37,365 nt of DNA from Bacteroidota bacterium (GTDB lineage: Bacteria > Bacteroidota > Bacteroidia > UKL13-3): contig CANLPK010000017.1 in the NCBI GenBank assembly GCA_947492885.1, positions 1 through 37,365 on the forward strand. The letters are read 5' to 3'. Under the pieces are notes generated by a model that did not search any database, was not told where the DNA came from, and was given only the letters and a program-made list of their open reading frames with translations. The translations under genes and the position numbers were made by a program. Positions 17,498 through 26,579 of the stretch are shown piece by piece; position 1 is the first letter of the stretch, and every line of letters begins with the position of its first letter.

Positions 17498-18751
17498 ATG
17501 ATTCTAAAGAAATTTTTTTTTGTAAGCTGTTTCATATCGTGGATTGCAAATGTAGCAATTGCACAAACAAACGGTTGTACTGATTTTCAGGCAAACAACT
17601 ACAATCCTAATTCAATTTATAATGATGGCAGTTGCACCTACAATAGCACCTCCTATAGCCCAATAAAGCTCGTCGACAAGCTTTCGGATACCATTCTGGA
17701 AACATCGGCGCTTGTTTATATTAAGGGCGAACTATGGACTCTTGGTGATAGTGGCAATCCACATGCGATTTATCGCTTCGATAAAACCACAGGAATGATT
17801 TTGCAAACAGTTTTTATAATAAATGCTTCAAATAATGATTGGGAGGATATGACTGTTGATGCCAACAATCTTTATATCGGAGATTTTGGGAATAATAATG
17901 GCAATCGAAAGGATTTAATCGTTTACAAAATCTCCCTATCACAACTTTCTGCAAAGGTGGTTGATAGTATATCAGCTCAAAAAATTCATTTTAGCTATTC
18001 CGACCAAACTGATTTTACCTCTAAGAGTAATGCCAATAGTTTTGATTGTGAATCAATGTTTGTATGGAATGATACCTTACATTTGTTCAGCAAAGATTGG
18101 GTAAATGGGCATTCAAAACATTATTCTCTTTCAACGATTCCAGGAACCTATAGTATTCAACCTATCGACTCATTTGATCCTGGCTGTTTAATTACAGGGG
18201 CAAGCTTCGATCCTAAGTCAAAACGAATCGTGCTCACAAGTTATAACAAAAATGGCTTTTGTTATTTGTGGTTACTATGGGATTTTAATGGGAGTAAAGT
18301 ATTTAGTGGGAATAAGCGAAAAATAGATTTCGGTTTTTTTACTAATACCGGACAAATAGAAGGCATTTGTTTCAAGGACAGTAGTAATGTATATATCACC
18401 AATGAGAAAAATGTCATAAATAACAAGCTTTATGCTGCCAATATTGGGCAATGGATGAATAAAAAGTCGTCGGGCATTGATTATAGAAAACAACAGATTC
18501 TTGAATTGAATGTTTATCCTAATCCAAGTGTGAATGAATTAACGATTAATTTTGTTCTCAATAAACCTGCGGCGGTTTCCTATTGTATCTATAACACAGA
18601 AGGCAAATTGGTATTATGCATGCGCTCAAAAATAAATGGGGGAGAGGTTTCCCAAAAATTAAATATCTCTAATCTTTCAAATGGTACCTATACTGTTAGC
18701 GTTCATAGTGATGGAGTATCATCAGAGCGAAAAATATTTATAAAACAATAA
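17498..18751 (+). CDS. Secreted T9SS cargo protein, propeller-like, function unknown
   Basis: About 417 aa from ATG 17498 (ATGs at 17468 and 17492 are alternatives). A signal peptide (MILKKFFFVSCFISWIANVA) is followed by a short cysteine motif, GCTDFQANNYNPNSIYNDGSC, of the GCTDxxAxNYNPxAxxDDGSC kind common in secreted Bacteroidota proteins. The middle has repeating beta segments such as LVYIKGELWTLGDSGNPHAIYRF and WEDMTVDANNLYIGDFGNN, suggesting a beta-propeller; enzymatic residues are not recognised. The last ~75 residues (VYPNPSVNELTINF ... LSNGTYTVSV) are a T9SS type A sorting domain. It is followed 16 nt later by the RDD gene, likely co-transcribed. A promoter for the opposite gene lies inside its codons. 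Confidence 0.82.
   Translation: MILKKFFFVSCFISWIANVAIAQTNGCTDFQANNYNPNSIYNDGSCTYNSTSYSPIKLVDKLSDTILETSALVYIKGELWTLGDSGNPHAIYRFDKTTGMILQTVFIINASNNDWEDMTVDANNLYIGDFGNNNGNRKDLIVYKISLSQLSAKVVDSISAQKIHFSYSDQTDFTSKSNANSFDCESMFVWNDTLHLFSKDWVNGHSKHYSLSTIPGTYSIQPIDSFDPGCLITGASFDPKSKRIVLTSYNKNGFCYLWLLWDFNGSKVFSGNKRKIDFGFFTNTGQIEGICFKDSSNVYITNEKNVINNKLYAANIGQWMNKKSSGIDYRKQQILELNVYPNPSVNELTINFVLNKPAAVSYCIYNTEGKLVLCMRSKINGGEVSQKLNISNLSNGTYTVSVHSDGVSSERKIFIKQ
17547..17554 (-). promoter_or_regulatory. -7 element (TACATTTG) for the M14 peptidase gene
   Basis: An exact TAnnTTTG match on the minus strand. It lies inside the coding sequence of the divergent T9SS cargo gene, 11 nt before ATG 17535 and 53 nt before ATG 17493. 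Confidence 0.6.
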
Positions 18752-18767
18752 ACGAATAGAGGAAATT

Positions 18768-19505
18768 ATGGCCATTGTAAAAGTTATAACTGCAAATAAT
18801 GTAGAGATTGAATATGAAGTAGCGGGTATAGGCGATAGAGCCATTGCTACACTTATCGATTGGGTGATTATGTTCGCCTATTTTTTTATTTGCTTCCGTA
18901 TTATCAATTCAAATCCATCACTGAAATACGGGCTAAGTTTTATGATTCAACTGTTAATTTATCTTCCTGTATTTCTATACCATTTGACTTGTGAAATGTT
19001 TTTAGAAGGACAAAGTTTTGGAAAAAAGATTATGCAGATACGTGTAGTAATGATGGATGCAGGACGGCCTGCGTTTGTAAATTATTTTCTTCGTTGGATT
19101 ATAACTCCAGTCGAATTTAGTTTTGGAGGTGCAGGTGTGGTTGCAATAATTTCAGTTGCTGCCAATGGAAAGGGGCAACGACTAGCCGATATGGCTGCGG
19201 GAACCACAGTAATTCGCTTAAAGCCAAAAATAAATATTCAAGAAGCGGTGTTCGCACCTAAGATAAATCCTGATTATGTAGTGCAATTTCCTGAAGCTAT
19301 TAACTTAACCGATCGAGATCTTACTTTAATTAAGCAAGTAAGTCGTCAGATATATCGCAAGAGTTATGAAGATGCAAATTATTTTGCAGAAAAAACAAAA
19401 GATTCAATATGCGCTAAGCTCGGAATTCAAAGCGATTTAGATGGCATCTCTTTCATTGATACCATCCTTAAAGACAATCAATATCAGGTGATCGAAAGAG
19501 GATAG
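18768..19505 (+). CDS. RDD family membrane protein
   Basis: A 245-aa inner-membrane protein. The RDD signature is visible near the N-terminus (GIGDRAIATLIDWVIMFAYFF, with the conserved Arg and two Asp). Hydrophobic segments follow at about residues 60-85 (FMIQLLIYLPVFLYHLTC) and 105-140 (FLRWIITPVEF...VVAIISVAA). GQSFGKKIMQIRVV is the usual loop of the family. A ~90-residue soluble C-terminal tail of unknown role follows. RDD proteins have been linked to transport or membrane integrity, without a general function. It starts 16 nt after the T9SS cargo gene and converges with the aspartate kinase gene 5 nt away. Confidence 0.88.
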   Translation: MAIVKVITANNVEIEYEVAGIGDRAIATLIDWVIMFAYFFICFRIINSNPSLKYGLSFMIQLLIYLPVFLYHLTCEMFLEGQSFGKKIMQIRVVMMDAGRPAFVNYFLRWIITPVEFSFGGAGVVAIISVAANGKGQRLADMAAGTTVIRLKPKINIQEAVFAPKINPDYVVQFPEAINLTDRDLTLIKQVSRQIYRKSYEDANYFAEKTKDSICAKLGIQSDLDGISFIDTILKDNQYQVIERG

Positions 19506-19510
19506 TTTTA

Positions 19511-20773
19511 TTAGGATTGAATTACCAGTTGAATGCTACTTCTGGTGCGCTGTTCTAAAAGTATTGTTTTGTCTTTTACATACTCAACTTGTTGCACACT
19601 TCTAATATTGCGAGCTGTAAATAATTCACATCCTTTATTAATTAGTACATTAAATTGATTGGCAAGGGCTTCTTGTAATGCTTTTAAATTATCATCTTCG
19701 GTGTTAACGCATGCGCTGAAACTAATCGCAGAATTCTGCATCATATTGGTTTTAATTCCGTGAGATGCGAACACTTCAAATATTTTACTCAAATTCTCTT
19801 CTACAATAAAAGAGAAATCCTTACTTGAAATGGATACCAGTGTTTGATCGCCTTTGATAATATAAACGGGCATCTGAATTAAATCGTGGGGAGCATTGCT
19901 CACAGTAGTTCCACGAGCACTTGGATCAACAAAGGATTTTACATAGAGTGGAATGCTTTTGCTTTGTAATGGTTGAATGGTTTTCGGATGTATAACTGTA
20001 GCGCCATAGTAGGCCAATTCTATCGCTTCGTTGTAAGTTAGTTCATCAATCTTGATGGTGTCCTTAAATCGCTTTGGATCGGCGTTTAATACCCCAGCTA
20101 CATCCTTCCATATTGTTTGACTTTCAGCATCAAGTGCATAAGCGAATATCGCAGCACTGTAATCACTTCCTTCTCTCCCAAGCGTTGTTGTATTATTATT
20201 GGGTGAGTTGCCAATGAATCCTTGTGTAATGATGATCTGTTTCTCAACCAATGGTTTTAATTTTGATTGAATAATTTGTGTGGTTTTGGTCCAGTCAACC
20301 TTCCCTTCACGGTAAGTATTGTCGGTATGAATAAAATTTCTTGCATCAAGCCAACGATTCCGGATTCCTGTTTGATTCAGATATATACTTACAATTTTAG
20401 TTGAAAGTAATTCCCCAAAAGAAACAATCTGATCATAAAGAAATGCATATTCTCCTTCGGGAACGCCACTAATTAAGCACTCGAGTTCAATAAAGGTGTT
20501 TTCTATATCGTCGAAGCCATGAGGATGAATGTCCTTTATTAATTCCTTTATAATTTGGTCGTGGTAGGATTTTATTTCATCGAAAATCTTTTTTGCATTT
20601 CCAGTTTGCTTATAACAAGCCTCTGTCAATTGCTCCAAGGCATTGGTCGATTTTCCCATCGCAGAGATAACGATAAGTAATTTCTCATCTTGAAAACGTT
20701 TAACGATTTCGCCTACGTTTCTTACTGCTCCTGCATCTTTTACCGATGCTCCTCCAAATTTAAATACTTGCAC
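19511..20773 (-). CDS. lysC: Aspartate kinase, monofunctional
   Basis: Phosphorylates L-aspartate with ATP, the first step to lysine, threonine, methionine and diaminopimelate. The 420-aa protein has the kinase signature MQVFKFGGASVKD, the nucleotide-binding loop TTLGREGSDYSAA and the KDVAGVLNADPKRF block. ACT regulatory domains follow from about residue 300 (VSISSKDFSFIVEENLSKIFEVFASHGI...), so allosteric end-product control is likely. It is not fused to homoserine dehydrogenase, unlike ThrA. It is the last gene of a minus-strand run after the prolyl oligopeptidase gene (36-nt gap). The isozyme name is uncertain. Confidence 0.94.
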   Translation of the reverse strand: MQVFKFGGASVKDAGAVRNVGEIVKRFQDEKLLIVISAMGKSTNALEQLTEACYKQTGNAKKIFDEIKSYHDQIIKELIKDIHPHGFDDIENTFIELECLISGVPEGEYAFLYDQIVSFGELLSTKIVSIYLNQTGIRNRWLDARNFIHTDNTYREGKVDWTKTTQIIQSKLKPLVEKQIIITQGFIGNSPNNNTTTLGREGSDYSAAIFAYALDAESQTIWKDVAGVLNADPKRFKDTIKIDELTYNEAIELAYYGATVIHPKTIQPLQSKSIPLYVKSFVDPSARGTTVSNAPHDLIQMPVYIIKGDQTLVSISSKDFSFIVEENLSKIFEVFASHGIKTNMMQNSAISFSACVNTEDDNLKALQEALANQFNVLINKGCELFTARNIRSVQQVEYVKDKTILLEQRTRSSIQLVIQS

Positions 20774-20809
20774 TATAAGGTTCTTATAAAGGTGAATAAT
20801 ATGGTCTAA

Positions 20810-22951
20810 CTAAAATTGTGGTTGCATACCTAAATTATACATGATGAAACTCCAAACATCAGTAGTTTCATCAATAACTTTTCCGGTGGGTTTTCCTGCA
20901 CCATGTCCTGCATTTACGTCGATACGAATCAAAACTGGGTTGGTGCCTTGTTGATGTTGTTGCAATATGGCTCCAAATTTAAAACTATGAGCGGGAACTA
21001 CTCGGTCGTCGTGGTCGCCAGTAACTACCATGGTTGGCGGATAGGCAATGTCTTTTACATTATGTACTGGAGAATATTTTACTAAGTATTTGAAGTCATC
21101 AGCGCTATCAGCACATCCATAATCTCCGCACCAACCCCAACCAATGGTGAAACGATGGAAGCGTAGCATATCCAAAACACCAACTCCTGGAATACAACAT
21201 GCATAGAGGTCGGGGCGTTGTGTCATACAGGCACCAACCAATAATCCTCCATTACTACGTCCTTCAATAGCGAGGCGTTTATTGTTTGTGTATTTTTCTT
21301 TTATCAAATACTCTGAAGCGCTGATAAAATCATTAAATACATTTTGTTTTCTTTCTTTGGTTCCGCTCTCATGCCAAAGTTTTCCGTATTCACCACCTCC
21401 ACGAATATTTGGAATGGCAACCACCCCTCCTTGGTTGATGAATAATAAGCGAGAAACGCTAAATCCTGGTGTAATGTTGATATTGAATCCCCCATAACCA
21501 TATTGATAGCATGGGTTATTTCCATCCATTGCCAAACCTTTTTTATGGATTATAAACATTGGTACTTCTGTTCCGTCGGTGCTCTTATATCTTACTTGTT
21601 TTACTTCATAGTCTTCAGGTTTGAAATTCGTTTTCGGCTGTTTGAATATTTCTGATTTGCCAGTGGCCACATCATATTTGAAAATTGTTGGAGCATAAGT
21701 GAAGGAAGTGTATGAATAAAACAAAGTTTGATCTTCTTTACGGCCTCCCAGCCCACCCGCTGTTCCAATTCCAGGTAATACGATTTCCGATTTATTGGTG
21801 CCATCAATATTTAAACTATAAATTTTGGTATAGGCATCTTTCAGATAGGTTGCAAATAATTTGCCACCACCTGTAGATGCTCCTTCTAGCAACTCTTTTT
21901 CTTCCGGAATAATTACCTTCCAATTGGCCTCTTCAGGTTTATTTGCATCAATACTCACCACACGACGGTTGTCGGCCTTGTAATTGGTATTCACCAAAAT
22001 ATTTTCGCCATCATTATCGATAATGCCAAATTCATATTTCATGTCTTCCCAAAGCAAGCTCCATTCTTTATCACCCTTGCTAAGGTCCTTAAACATTACT
22101 CGGTTTCCATCACTGGCGCCATCACTAATGTATAAAAACAAGAATCGTTCATCTTCACTTAAACTTACTCCATGATATCTTTTTGGGTTTACAGGATCCG
22201 AATAAATTAGTTTGTCGGATGCTTGTTTAGTTGCTAGCTTATGATAATAAATTTTGTGACCATTATTCTGTGAGCTTAGTGCATGTGCATCAGGTTTATC
22301 ATAGCAGCTATAATAAAAACCATCTTGATACCATGATGCACCACTAAATTTAACCCAGTCAATTTTTTCATCGGTCAGTTCTTTCTTCGTTGCTACTTCC
22401 ATCACATGAATTTCATTCCAATCGCTACCTGCTTTAGCTAAGTTATATGCGCAATACTTATGGTCCTTACTAAAACTCATTCCTGCCAAGGCAGTGGTTC
22501 CTTCTTTACTTAATTCATTAGGATTAATGAAAACTTCAGGAGTTCCATTGAGTCCATTTTGAATATAAACCACACTCTGGTTTTGCAATCCATCATTCTT
22601 TGAGAAGAGATAATAGTCGCCTTCCTTCGAAGGTTGAGAGTATTTTTCGAAATTGAAATTTGTTTCCACCACCTGATGAAACTGTTTTCTGAAAGGTATT
22701 TGATCAAGGTAGTTATAGGTAACAGTGTTTTCCTTACTTACCCACTCTTTGGTATCCTCAGCGGTATCATTTTCTAACCAGCGGTAATTCTCCGTGATTT
22801 TTGTACCATGAAAATCCTCTGTGGTTTCCACTTTTTTTGTTTCAGGATATTTTACCAGTATTGTTGGGTTTGGGTTTTTCCAAGCAGTCATATTTTGGTT
22901 ATTGCATGAGAACAATGCTAATACGGAAAGGGTTAAAATTATATATTTCAT
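20810..22951 (-). CDS. Prolyl oligopeptidase, S9A, lipoprotein
   Basis: A serine peptidase of 713 aa cleaving after proline in short peptides. The frame extends to a TTG at 22975, but ATG 22951 gives a lipoprotein signal: MKYIILTLSVLALFSC with lipobox Cys16, so the enzyme is probably membrane-anchored and facing the periplasm or surface. After the signal comes the S9 pattern YPETKKVETTEDFHGTKITENYRWLEN, then the beta-propeller domain and the alpha/beta hydrolase. The triad is complete: Ser566 in EGRSNGGLLVG, Asp in GDHDDRVVP, and His in NAGHGAGKP. GGANIRGGGEYG-type signature is present as NIRGGGEYGKLWHESG. It lies between the CoA-transferase A gene and aspartate kinase on the same strand; there is no obvious functional link. 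Confidence 0.95.
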   Translation of the reverse strand: MKYIILTLSVLALFSCNNQNMTAWKNPNPTILVKYPETKKVETTEDFHGTKITENYRWLENDTAEDTKEWVSKENTVTYNYLDQIPFRKQFHQVVETNFNFEKYSQPSKEGDYYLFSKNDGLQNQSVVYIQNGLNGTPEVFINPNELSKEGTTALAGMSFSKDHKYCAYNLAKAGSDWNEIHVMEVATKKELTDEKIDWVKFSGASWYQDGFYYSCYDKPDAHALSSQNNGHKIYYHKLATKQASDKLIYSDPVNPKRYHGVSLSEDERFLFLYISDGASDGNRVMFKDLSKGDKEWSLLWEDMKYEFGIIDNDGENILVNTNYKADNRRVVSIDANKPEEANWKVIIPEEKELLEGASTGGGKLFATYLKDAYTKIYSLNIDGTNKSEIVLPGIGTAGGLGGRKEDQTLFYSYTSFTYAPTIFKYDVATGKSEIFKQPKTNFKPEDYEVKQVRYKSTDGTEVPMFIIHKKGLAMDGNNPCYQYGYGGFNINITPGFSVSRLLFINQGGVVAIPNIRGGGEYGKLWHESGTKERKQNVFNDFISASEYLIKEKYTNNKRLAIEGRSNGGLLVGACMTQRPDLYACCIPGVGVLDMLRFHRFTIGWGWCGDYGCADSADDFKYLVKYSPVHNVKDIAYPPTMVVTGDHDDRVVPAHSFKFGAILQQHQQGTNPVLIRIDVNAGHGAGKPTGKVIDETTDVWSFIMYNLGMQPQF

Positions 22952-23037
22952 GATATTGTTGATGTTTAAATACAATTGAGTGGTATTGTGCTAATATTCA
23001 AGCCACGTAAATATTCCATCTGTTATTCTATTGATGC

Positions 23038-23730
23038 TTACTTTCTAATAGTTTTTTGCTCAATTCTTTTTTCATAATCAACGCCTTGAAAAATGCGATG
23101 TACATAAATTCCAGGAGTATGAATATAATTGGGATCAAGTTCGCCTGCAGGTACTAATTCTTCTACCTCTGCGATGGTAATTTTTCCTGCCATTGCCATC
23201 AATGGATTAAAATTTCGAGCCGTAGCTTTGAAAATCAAGTTGCCATCAGTATCGCCTTTCCAAGCTTTTACAATGGCGTAATCAGCATCAAATGCATATT
23301 CCATTAAATATTCCGTGCCATTGAAATTACGTACTTCTTTACCGATTGCGACTTCAGTACCTACTCCTGCCGGCGTGTAAATTACGGGCATTCCATATCC
23401 TGAAGCCATACAACGTGTAGCTAAGGTGCCTTGAGGTATGAGTTCCACCTCAAGTTCTCCGCTCAAAAGCTGGCGTTCAAACTCAGCATTCTCGCCAACA
23501 TAGGAAGAAATCATTTTTTTAACTTGCTTGGTTTGCAGTAATAGTCCAATGCCAAAATTATCAACTCCAGCATTATTGCTGATGCACGTTAAATTTTTTG
23601 TTCCCTGAGAAACCAAAGCGGTGATGCAGTTTTCAGGGATTCCGCACAATCCAAAGCCGCCCAGCATTATAGTGGCTCCATCTTGTATGTCACGGATTGC
23701 GGCAGTGGCATTTTCAACAACTTTACTCAT
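23038..23730 (-). CDS. 3-oxoacid CoA-transferase subunit A, no subunit B beside it
   Basis: The 230-aa alpha subunit of a family I CoA-transferase (SCOT/AtoD/ScoA type), which swaps CoA between succinyl-CoA and acetoacetate or similar acids. Signatures present: [13 protein letters not shown], the [16 protein letters not shown] block and [18 protein letters not shown]. The catalytic Glu of these enzymes lies in the B subunit, which is normally the next gene. Here the next gene downstream is a prolyl oligopeptidase and the upstream gene (13 nt away) is a glycosyltransferase, so the partner must be encoded elsewhere or be absent. Length is normal and there is no sign of decay. Confidence 0.93.
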   Translation of the reverse strand: MSKVVENATAAIRDIQDGATIMLGGFGLCGIPENCITALVSQGTKNLTCISNNAGVDNFGIGLLLQTKQVKKMISSYVGENAEFERQLLSGELEVELIPQGTLATRCMASGYGMPVIYTPAGVGTEVAIGKEVRNFNGTEYLMEYAFDADYAIVKAWKGDTDGNLIFKATARNFNPLMAMAGKITIAEVEELVPAGELDPNYIHTPGIYVHRIFQGVDYEKRIEQKTIRK

Positions 23731-23743
23731 ATCAATCTTAGGT

Positions 23744-24883
23744 TTATTTCAATATTCGATGTGCAATTTCCATTAGCTTTATTCGTAGCAAATGTAATAA
23801 TCCTTGGTCAGGATAAAAATAGTAGTGTAGCTTTAGCTGCCATCTCATTTTCGACAAATAGGTTTCTGATACAAATCGTGGCTCGGTAACTTTTAACTCA
23901 TCTCCTCTAAGATGTTTGATGACATTCATTTCTGGGGGTATTAAGTCTAATGAATAGCCTTCAATATGCGTGCTAGATCGCCTACCCGTTATCACATATT
24001 TCGTCTTAACCAATGAAAGGTTCCTGATTCCCAAGATATCAGCAGTGATCTCACCGGTGGAAAATCCTTGGATGCATCGCGGTTCACCATAAGAATCGTA
24101 TACAGCCTTGCTTTCGAGCATATTACAAAGTTTATATTCTGATTTTATTGCAATCGATAACTTGGTTTGAAAAGCATGCCTATAGATACTTTTGCTAATA
24201 TGTGCCCCTGGCTCACCAAAGTTGGTTGTAAGCGACAGTCGAGGAAATAACCAATAAAGATTTTCCTGAATTAAATAAGCATTGAAATTTTTCTCCCAAA
24301 TTGAATTGTCCCAACGATGATAAAATGCCGGGAGGTCAATACTTGTATAATCTATATTGCAAGATTTGTAACGGAGCCATTGGGCTTTTGAAATTATCAT
24401 TCCACGTGAAGAGGCGCGTTGATAAAAGTAAATATCATTCCCATCATCTAACTTGATGAAGGGGCAATTGGCCACTTCATTTCTTTCATAATCATACAAG
24501 CTGAATCCTGCAATTTTAGGGTCCTCAGCGAGTTTTGATAAGATTGAAGTACTGTAAAAAAACAGGGAAGGGGACACCATGGAATCATCTTCTAGGATCA
24601 TAACATTCTCTAAGGATTCGGATTGTTGCATAGCCCACAAATTATGCTGGTCGGGTCCCATTTTTTGAGATTGTTTTATAATAGAAATATTATAAAACCT
24701 TGAATAGAAATTCTCTGAGAAACGAATTACATCGGAGCTAGCATTCTTATCTAAACTAATCGTTATTGGGATAGGTGAGGATGCATTAAAGGAACGTGCA
24801 GACTCAATCAAGCTTATCATTAATCTCTGTAAGCTATACAAGCGATTAAATGCCAAAATGATGATTGTAAATGGAGGCTGCAT
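23744..24883 (-). CDS. GT2-like glycosyltransferase
   Basis: A 379-aa cytoplasmic or peripheral-membrane sugar transferase. The frame is open to 25030, but that would run over the divergent promoter and start of the neighbouring gene; ATG 24883 gives the proper GT-A opening [21 protein letters not shown]. Other features are the ISLDKNASS loop, a [12 protein letters not shown] segment, and [15 protein letters not shown], whose LEDD is the metal/nucleotide-sugar-binding acidic motif. The C-terminal ~150 residues are specific to this subfamily and include [12 protein letters not shown]. The acceptor is unknown, probably cell-surface glycan or glycoprotein. The stop lies 13 nt before the CoA-transferase gene, so the two may be co-transcribed. 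Confidence 0.8.
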   Translation of the reverse strand: MQPPFTIIILAFNRLYSLQRLMISLIESARSFNASSPIPITISLDKNASSDVIRFSENFYSRFYNISIIKQSQKMGPDQHNLWAMQQSESLENVMILEDDSMVSPSLFFYSTSILSKLAEDPKIAGFSLYDYERNEVANCPFIKLDDGNDIYFYQRASSRGMIISKAQWLRYKSCNIDYTSIDLPAFYHRWDNSIWEKNFNAYLIQENLYWLFPRLSLTTNFGEPGAHISKSIYRHAFQTKLSIAIKSEYKLCNMLESKAVYDSYGEPRCIQGFSTGEITADILGIRNLSLVKTKYVITGRRSSTHIEGYSLDLIPPEMNVIKHLRGDELKVTEPRFVSETYLSKMRWQLKLHYYFYPDQGLLHLLRIKLMEIAHRILK

Positions 24884-24931
24884 GAATTTTGAAAAGGGCT
24901 TTTGAACGAATATTTTATTCCTTAAATATCC

Positions 24932-24939
24932 TATCTTTG
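24932..24939 (+). promoter_or_regulatory. -7 element (TATCTTTG) for the 2TM protein gene
   Basis: An exact TAnnTTTG match, 28 nt before ATG 24968. A variant element TTAATTTG (24945-24952, minus strand) next to it may serve the divergent glycosyltransferase. Confidence 0.6.
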
Positions 24940-24967
24940 TTTTGCAAATTAAACAATTATAAGTTTC

Positions 24968-25210
24968 ATGGAGGAGAAAGACGAAAACCTTTGGCGAGTA
25001 GCTCAAAAGCGCGCAAAGTTCAAAAAGCATTTTGCCGTATATCTTGTGATGAACGCTTTTTTTTGGTTTCTCTGGTATTGCACGAGTGGTTCCAATGAAT
25101 TGATGATATTCCCTTGGCCTGTTTGGCCTTTAATGGGATGGGGCATTGGTATTGCTCTGCAATATTTCGAAGCCTATCATACAGATTTGGGATGGAGCGC
25201 CGAGAAGTAG
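24968..25210 (+). CDS. 2TM domain protein
   Basis: A small membrane protein of 80 aa matching the Bacteroidota 2TM domain pattern. A basic N-terminal segment (WRVAQKRAKFKKHFAVYLVMN) leads into the first helix (AFFWFLWYCTS). The conserved WPVWPLMGWGIGIALQYF forms the second, followed by a short Glu/Lys end. This module also occurs attached to histidine kinases or LytTR systems in other Bacteroidota proteins, but here it stands alone and its role is unknown. It is divergent from the glycosyltransferase (84 nt between starts) and followed 27 nt later by the DUF1801 gene. Confidence 0.88.
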   Translation: MEEKDENLWRVAQKRAKFKKHFAVYLVMNAFFWFLWYCTSGSNELMIFPWPVWPLMGWGIGIALQYFEAYHTDLGWSAEK

Positions 25211-25237
25211 TACGAAAAACTAAAAAGAAAATAGTAC

Positions 25238-25612
25238 GTGACCTTACCTAAGTTCTATTCAGTCGAATCTTACCTAGATTATTTTCCAGAGCATTCTGAA
25301 TTATTGGAAATGCTTCGATTTCATATTCTTCATTCGAATCCTAAAATCACTGAACGGATACGTTACAATTGCCCATTTTATGACTATTACGGAATGTTTC
25401 TATTCCTCGCAGTTCAAAAGAAAAAGGTAGTCATCGGCTTTGTTGATGGGGGGCTGATGAGTAATGAATCAGATGCTTTTATTCCAATGAAGGGAAAATA
25501 TATTAGGCATCTTCAATTTTCAACTCCCTCAGATTTGGATGAAGATATCCTATTCCAATATTTGCATGAGGCCATGATGATTAAGGAACTTAGGCAGCGA
25601 GTATCAAAATAG
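25238..25612 (+). CDS. DUF1801 domain protein
   Basis: A 124-aa soluble protein resembling the DUF1801 (YdhG-like) fold. LEMLRFHILHSNPKITERIRYNCPFYDYYGMFLFLAVQKKKVVIGFVDG has the family's 'helix, then xPxI.E.I.Y..PFY..' pattern. The C-terminus HEAMMIKELRQRV is helical. The start is a GTG at 25238; no ATG occurs in frame until residue 25, which would remove the first helix. Function is unknown for the family. It is probably transcribed with the 2TM gene, 27 nt upstream. Confidence 0.78.
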   Translation: MTLPKFYSVESYLDYFPEHSELLEMLRFHILHSNPKITERIRYNCPFYDYYGMFLFLAVQKKKVVIGFVDGGLMSNESDAFIPMKGKYIRHLQFSTPSDLDEDILFQYLHEAMMIKELRQRVSK

Positions 25613-25673
25613 GATAACAAATAATTTTGAATTCTTCCTTGTAACTAGGTGCTCATTTTTAAATTCTATTGAT

Positions 25674-25681
25674 TAATTTCG
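25674..25681 (+). promoter_or_regulatory. Possible -7 element (TAATTTCG) for the hydroxyacyl-CoA dehydrogenase gene
   Basis: One mismatch to TAnnTTTG, ending 4 nt before ATG 25686. It is the same variant seen before pyrD, and would give a near-leaderless transcript. Confidence 0.35.
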
Positions 25682-25685
25682 CCCC

Positions 25686-26570
25686 ATGAATATCACTGTT
25701 ATTGGATCAGGCACGATGGGTAATGGAATTGCCCATGTTTTTGCACAAAATAATTACAAAGTAAACGTAGTTGATGTGAAGGCTGAAGCTCTTGAAAAAG
25801 CGAAGGCCACCATTTCCAAAAATCTCGATCGTCAAGTAGCTAAAGGAAGCATCACCGAAGAAATCAAAGCAAGTACGCTTGCCAATCTTACCTTCGTTGA
25901 TAATCTTTCGATTGGTGCCGCAGATGCCGATTTGGTGATTGAAGCAGCGACAGAAAATGTAAATATCAAACTTGATATCTTTAGAAACTTAGACACCATT
26001 TGCAAGCCATCTTGTATCCTCGCAAGCAATACATCCTCGATTCCAATTACAAAAATTGGATCGGTAACCAATCGCCCCGATAAAGTTATTGGCATGCATT
26101 TCATGAATCCAGTACCGGTGATGAAATTGGTTGAAATTATTAAGGGATTCAAAACAAGTGCAGAAGTAGCAGATACCATTGTTGCATTATCGAAAAAAAT
26201 CGGGAAAGTACCTGCAGTGGCCAACGATATGCCTGGATTTATTTCTAATCGCATCTTAATGCCAATGATTAATGAAGCTATCGAAACATTATTTCAAGGA
26301 ATTGGAGGTGTTGAAGAAATTGATACGGTGATGAAACTAGGAATGGCGCATCCAATGGGCCCATTACAATTGGCCGATTTTATTGGCTTAGATGTATGTT
26401 TGGCTATTTGCAATGTGTTACATGAAGGATTTGGAAACCCAAAATACGCCCCTTGTCCATTACTCGTAAATATGGTCACCAGTGGTAGCTTGGGAGTAAA
26501 AAGTGGCAGTGGTTTTTATGATTATAGCGGAGGTGGTAAAGAACTTGTTATTGCCTCTCAATTTAAATAA
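25686..26570 (+). CDS. 3-hydroxybutyryl-CoA dehydrogenase
   Basis: An NAD(P)-dependent oxidoreductase of 294 aa interconverting acetoacetyl-CoA and 3-hydroxybutyryl-CoA (short-chain fatty acid metabolism). The Rossmann motif is VIGSGTMGNGIAHVFAQ. The active-site block is GMHFMNPVPVMKLVEII with catalytic His and Glu, followed by NDMPGFISNRILMPMINEAI and the C-terminal HPMGPLQLADFIGLDVCLAI. Length matches stand-alone Hbd/PaaH enzymes; there is no fused hydratase domain. It is followed 9 nt later by gmhA. A CoA-transferase A subunit on the other strand 2 kb away acts on chemically related substrates, but there is no operon link. Confidence 0.95.
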   Translation: MNITVIGSGTMGNGIAHVFAQNNYKVNVVDVKAEALEKAKATISKNLDRQVAKGSITEEIKASTLANLTFVDNLSIGAADADLVIEAATENVNIKLDIFRNLDTICKPSCILASNTSSIPITKIGSVTNRPDKVIGMHFMNPVPVMKLVEIIKGFKTSAEVADTIVALSKKIGKVPAVANDMPGFISNRILMPMINEAIETLFQGIGGVEEIDTVMKLGMAHPMGPLQLADFIGLDVCLAICNVLHEGFGNPKYAPCPLLVNMVTSGSLGVKSGSGFYDYSGGGKELVIASQFK

Positions 26571-26579
26571 GAATTTATC

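Noticed and set aside
24884-25030. Upstream extension of the GT2-like gene to 25030
   Set aside because: It would place the start beyond the divergent promoter and inside the 2TM gene; the GT-A fold begins at the ATG at 24883.
25832-26254. 140-codon minus-strand frame inside the hydroxyacyl-CoA dehydrogenase gene
   Set aside because: The plus strand encodes all catalytic motifs of the dehydrogenase; this frame is a shadow.
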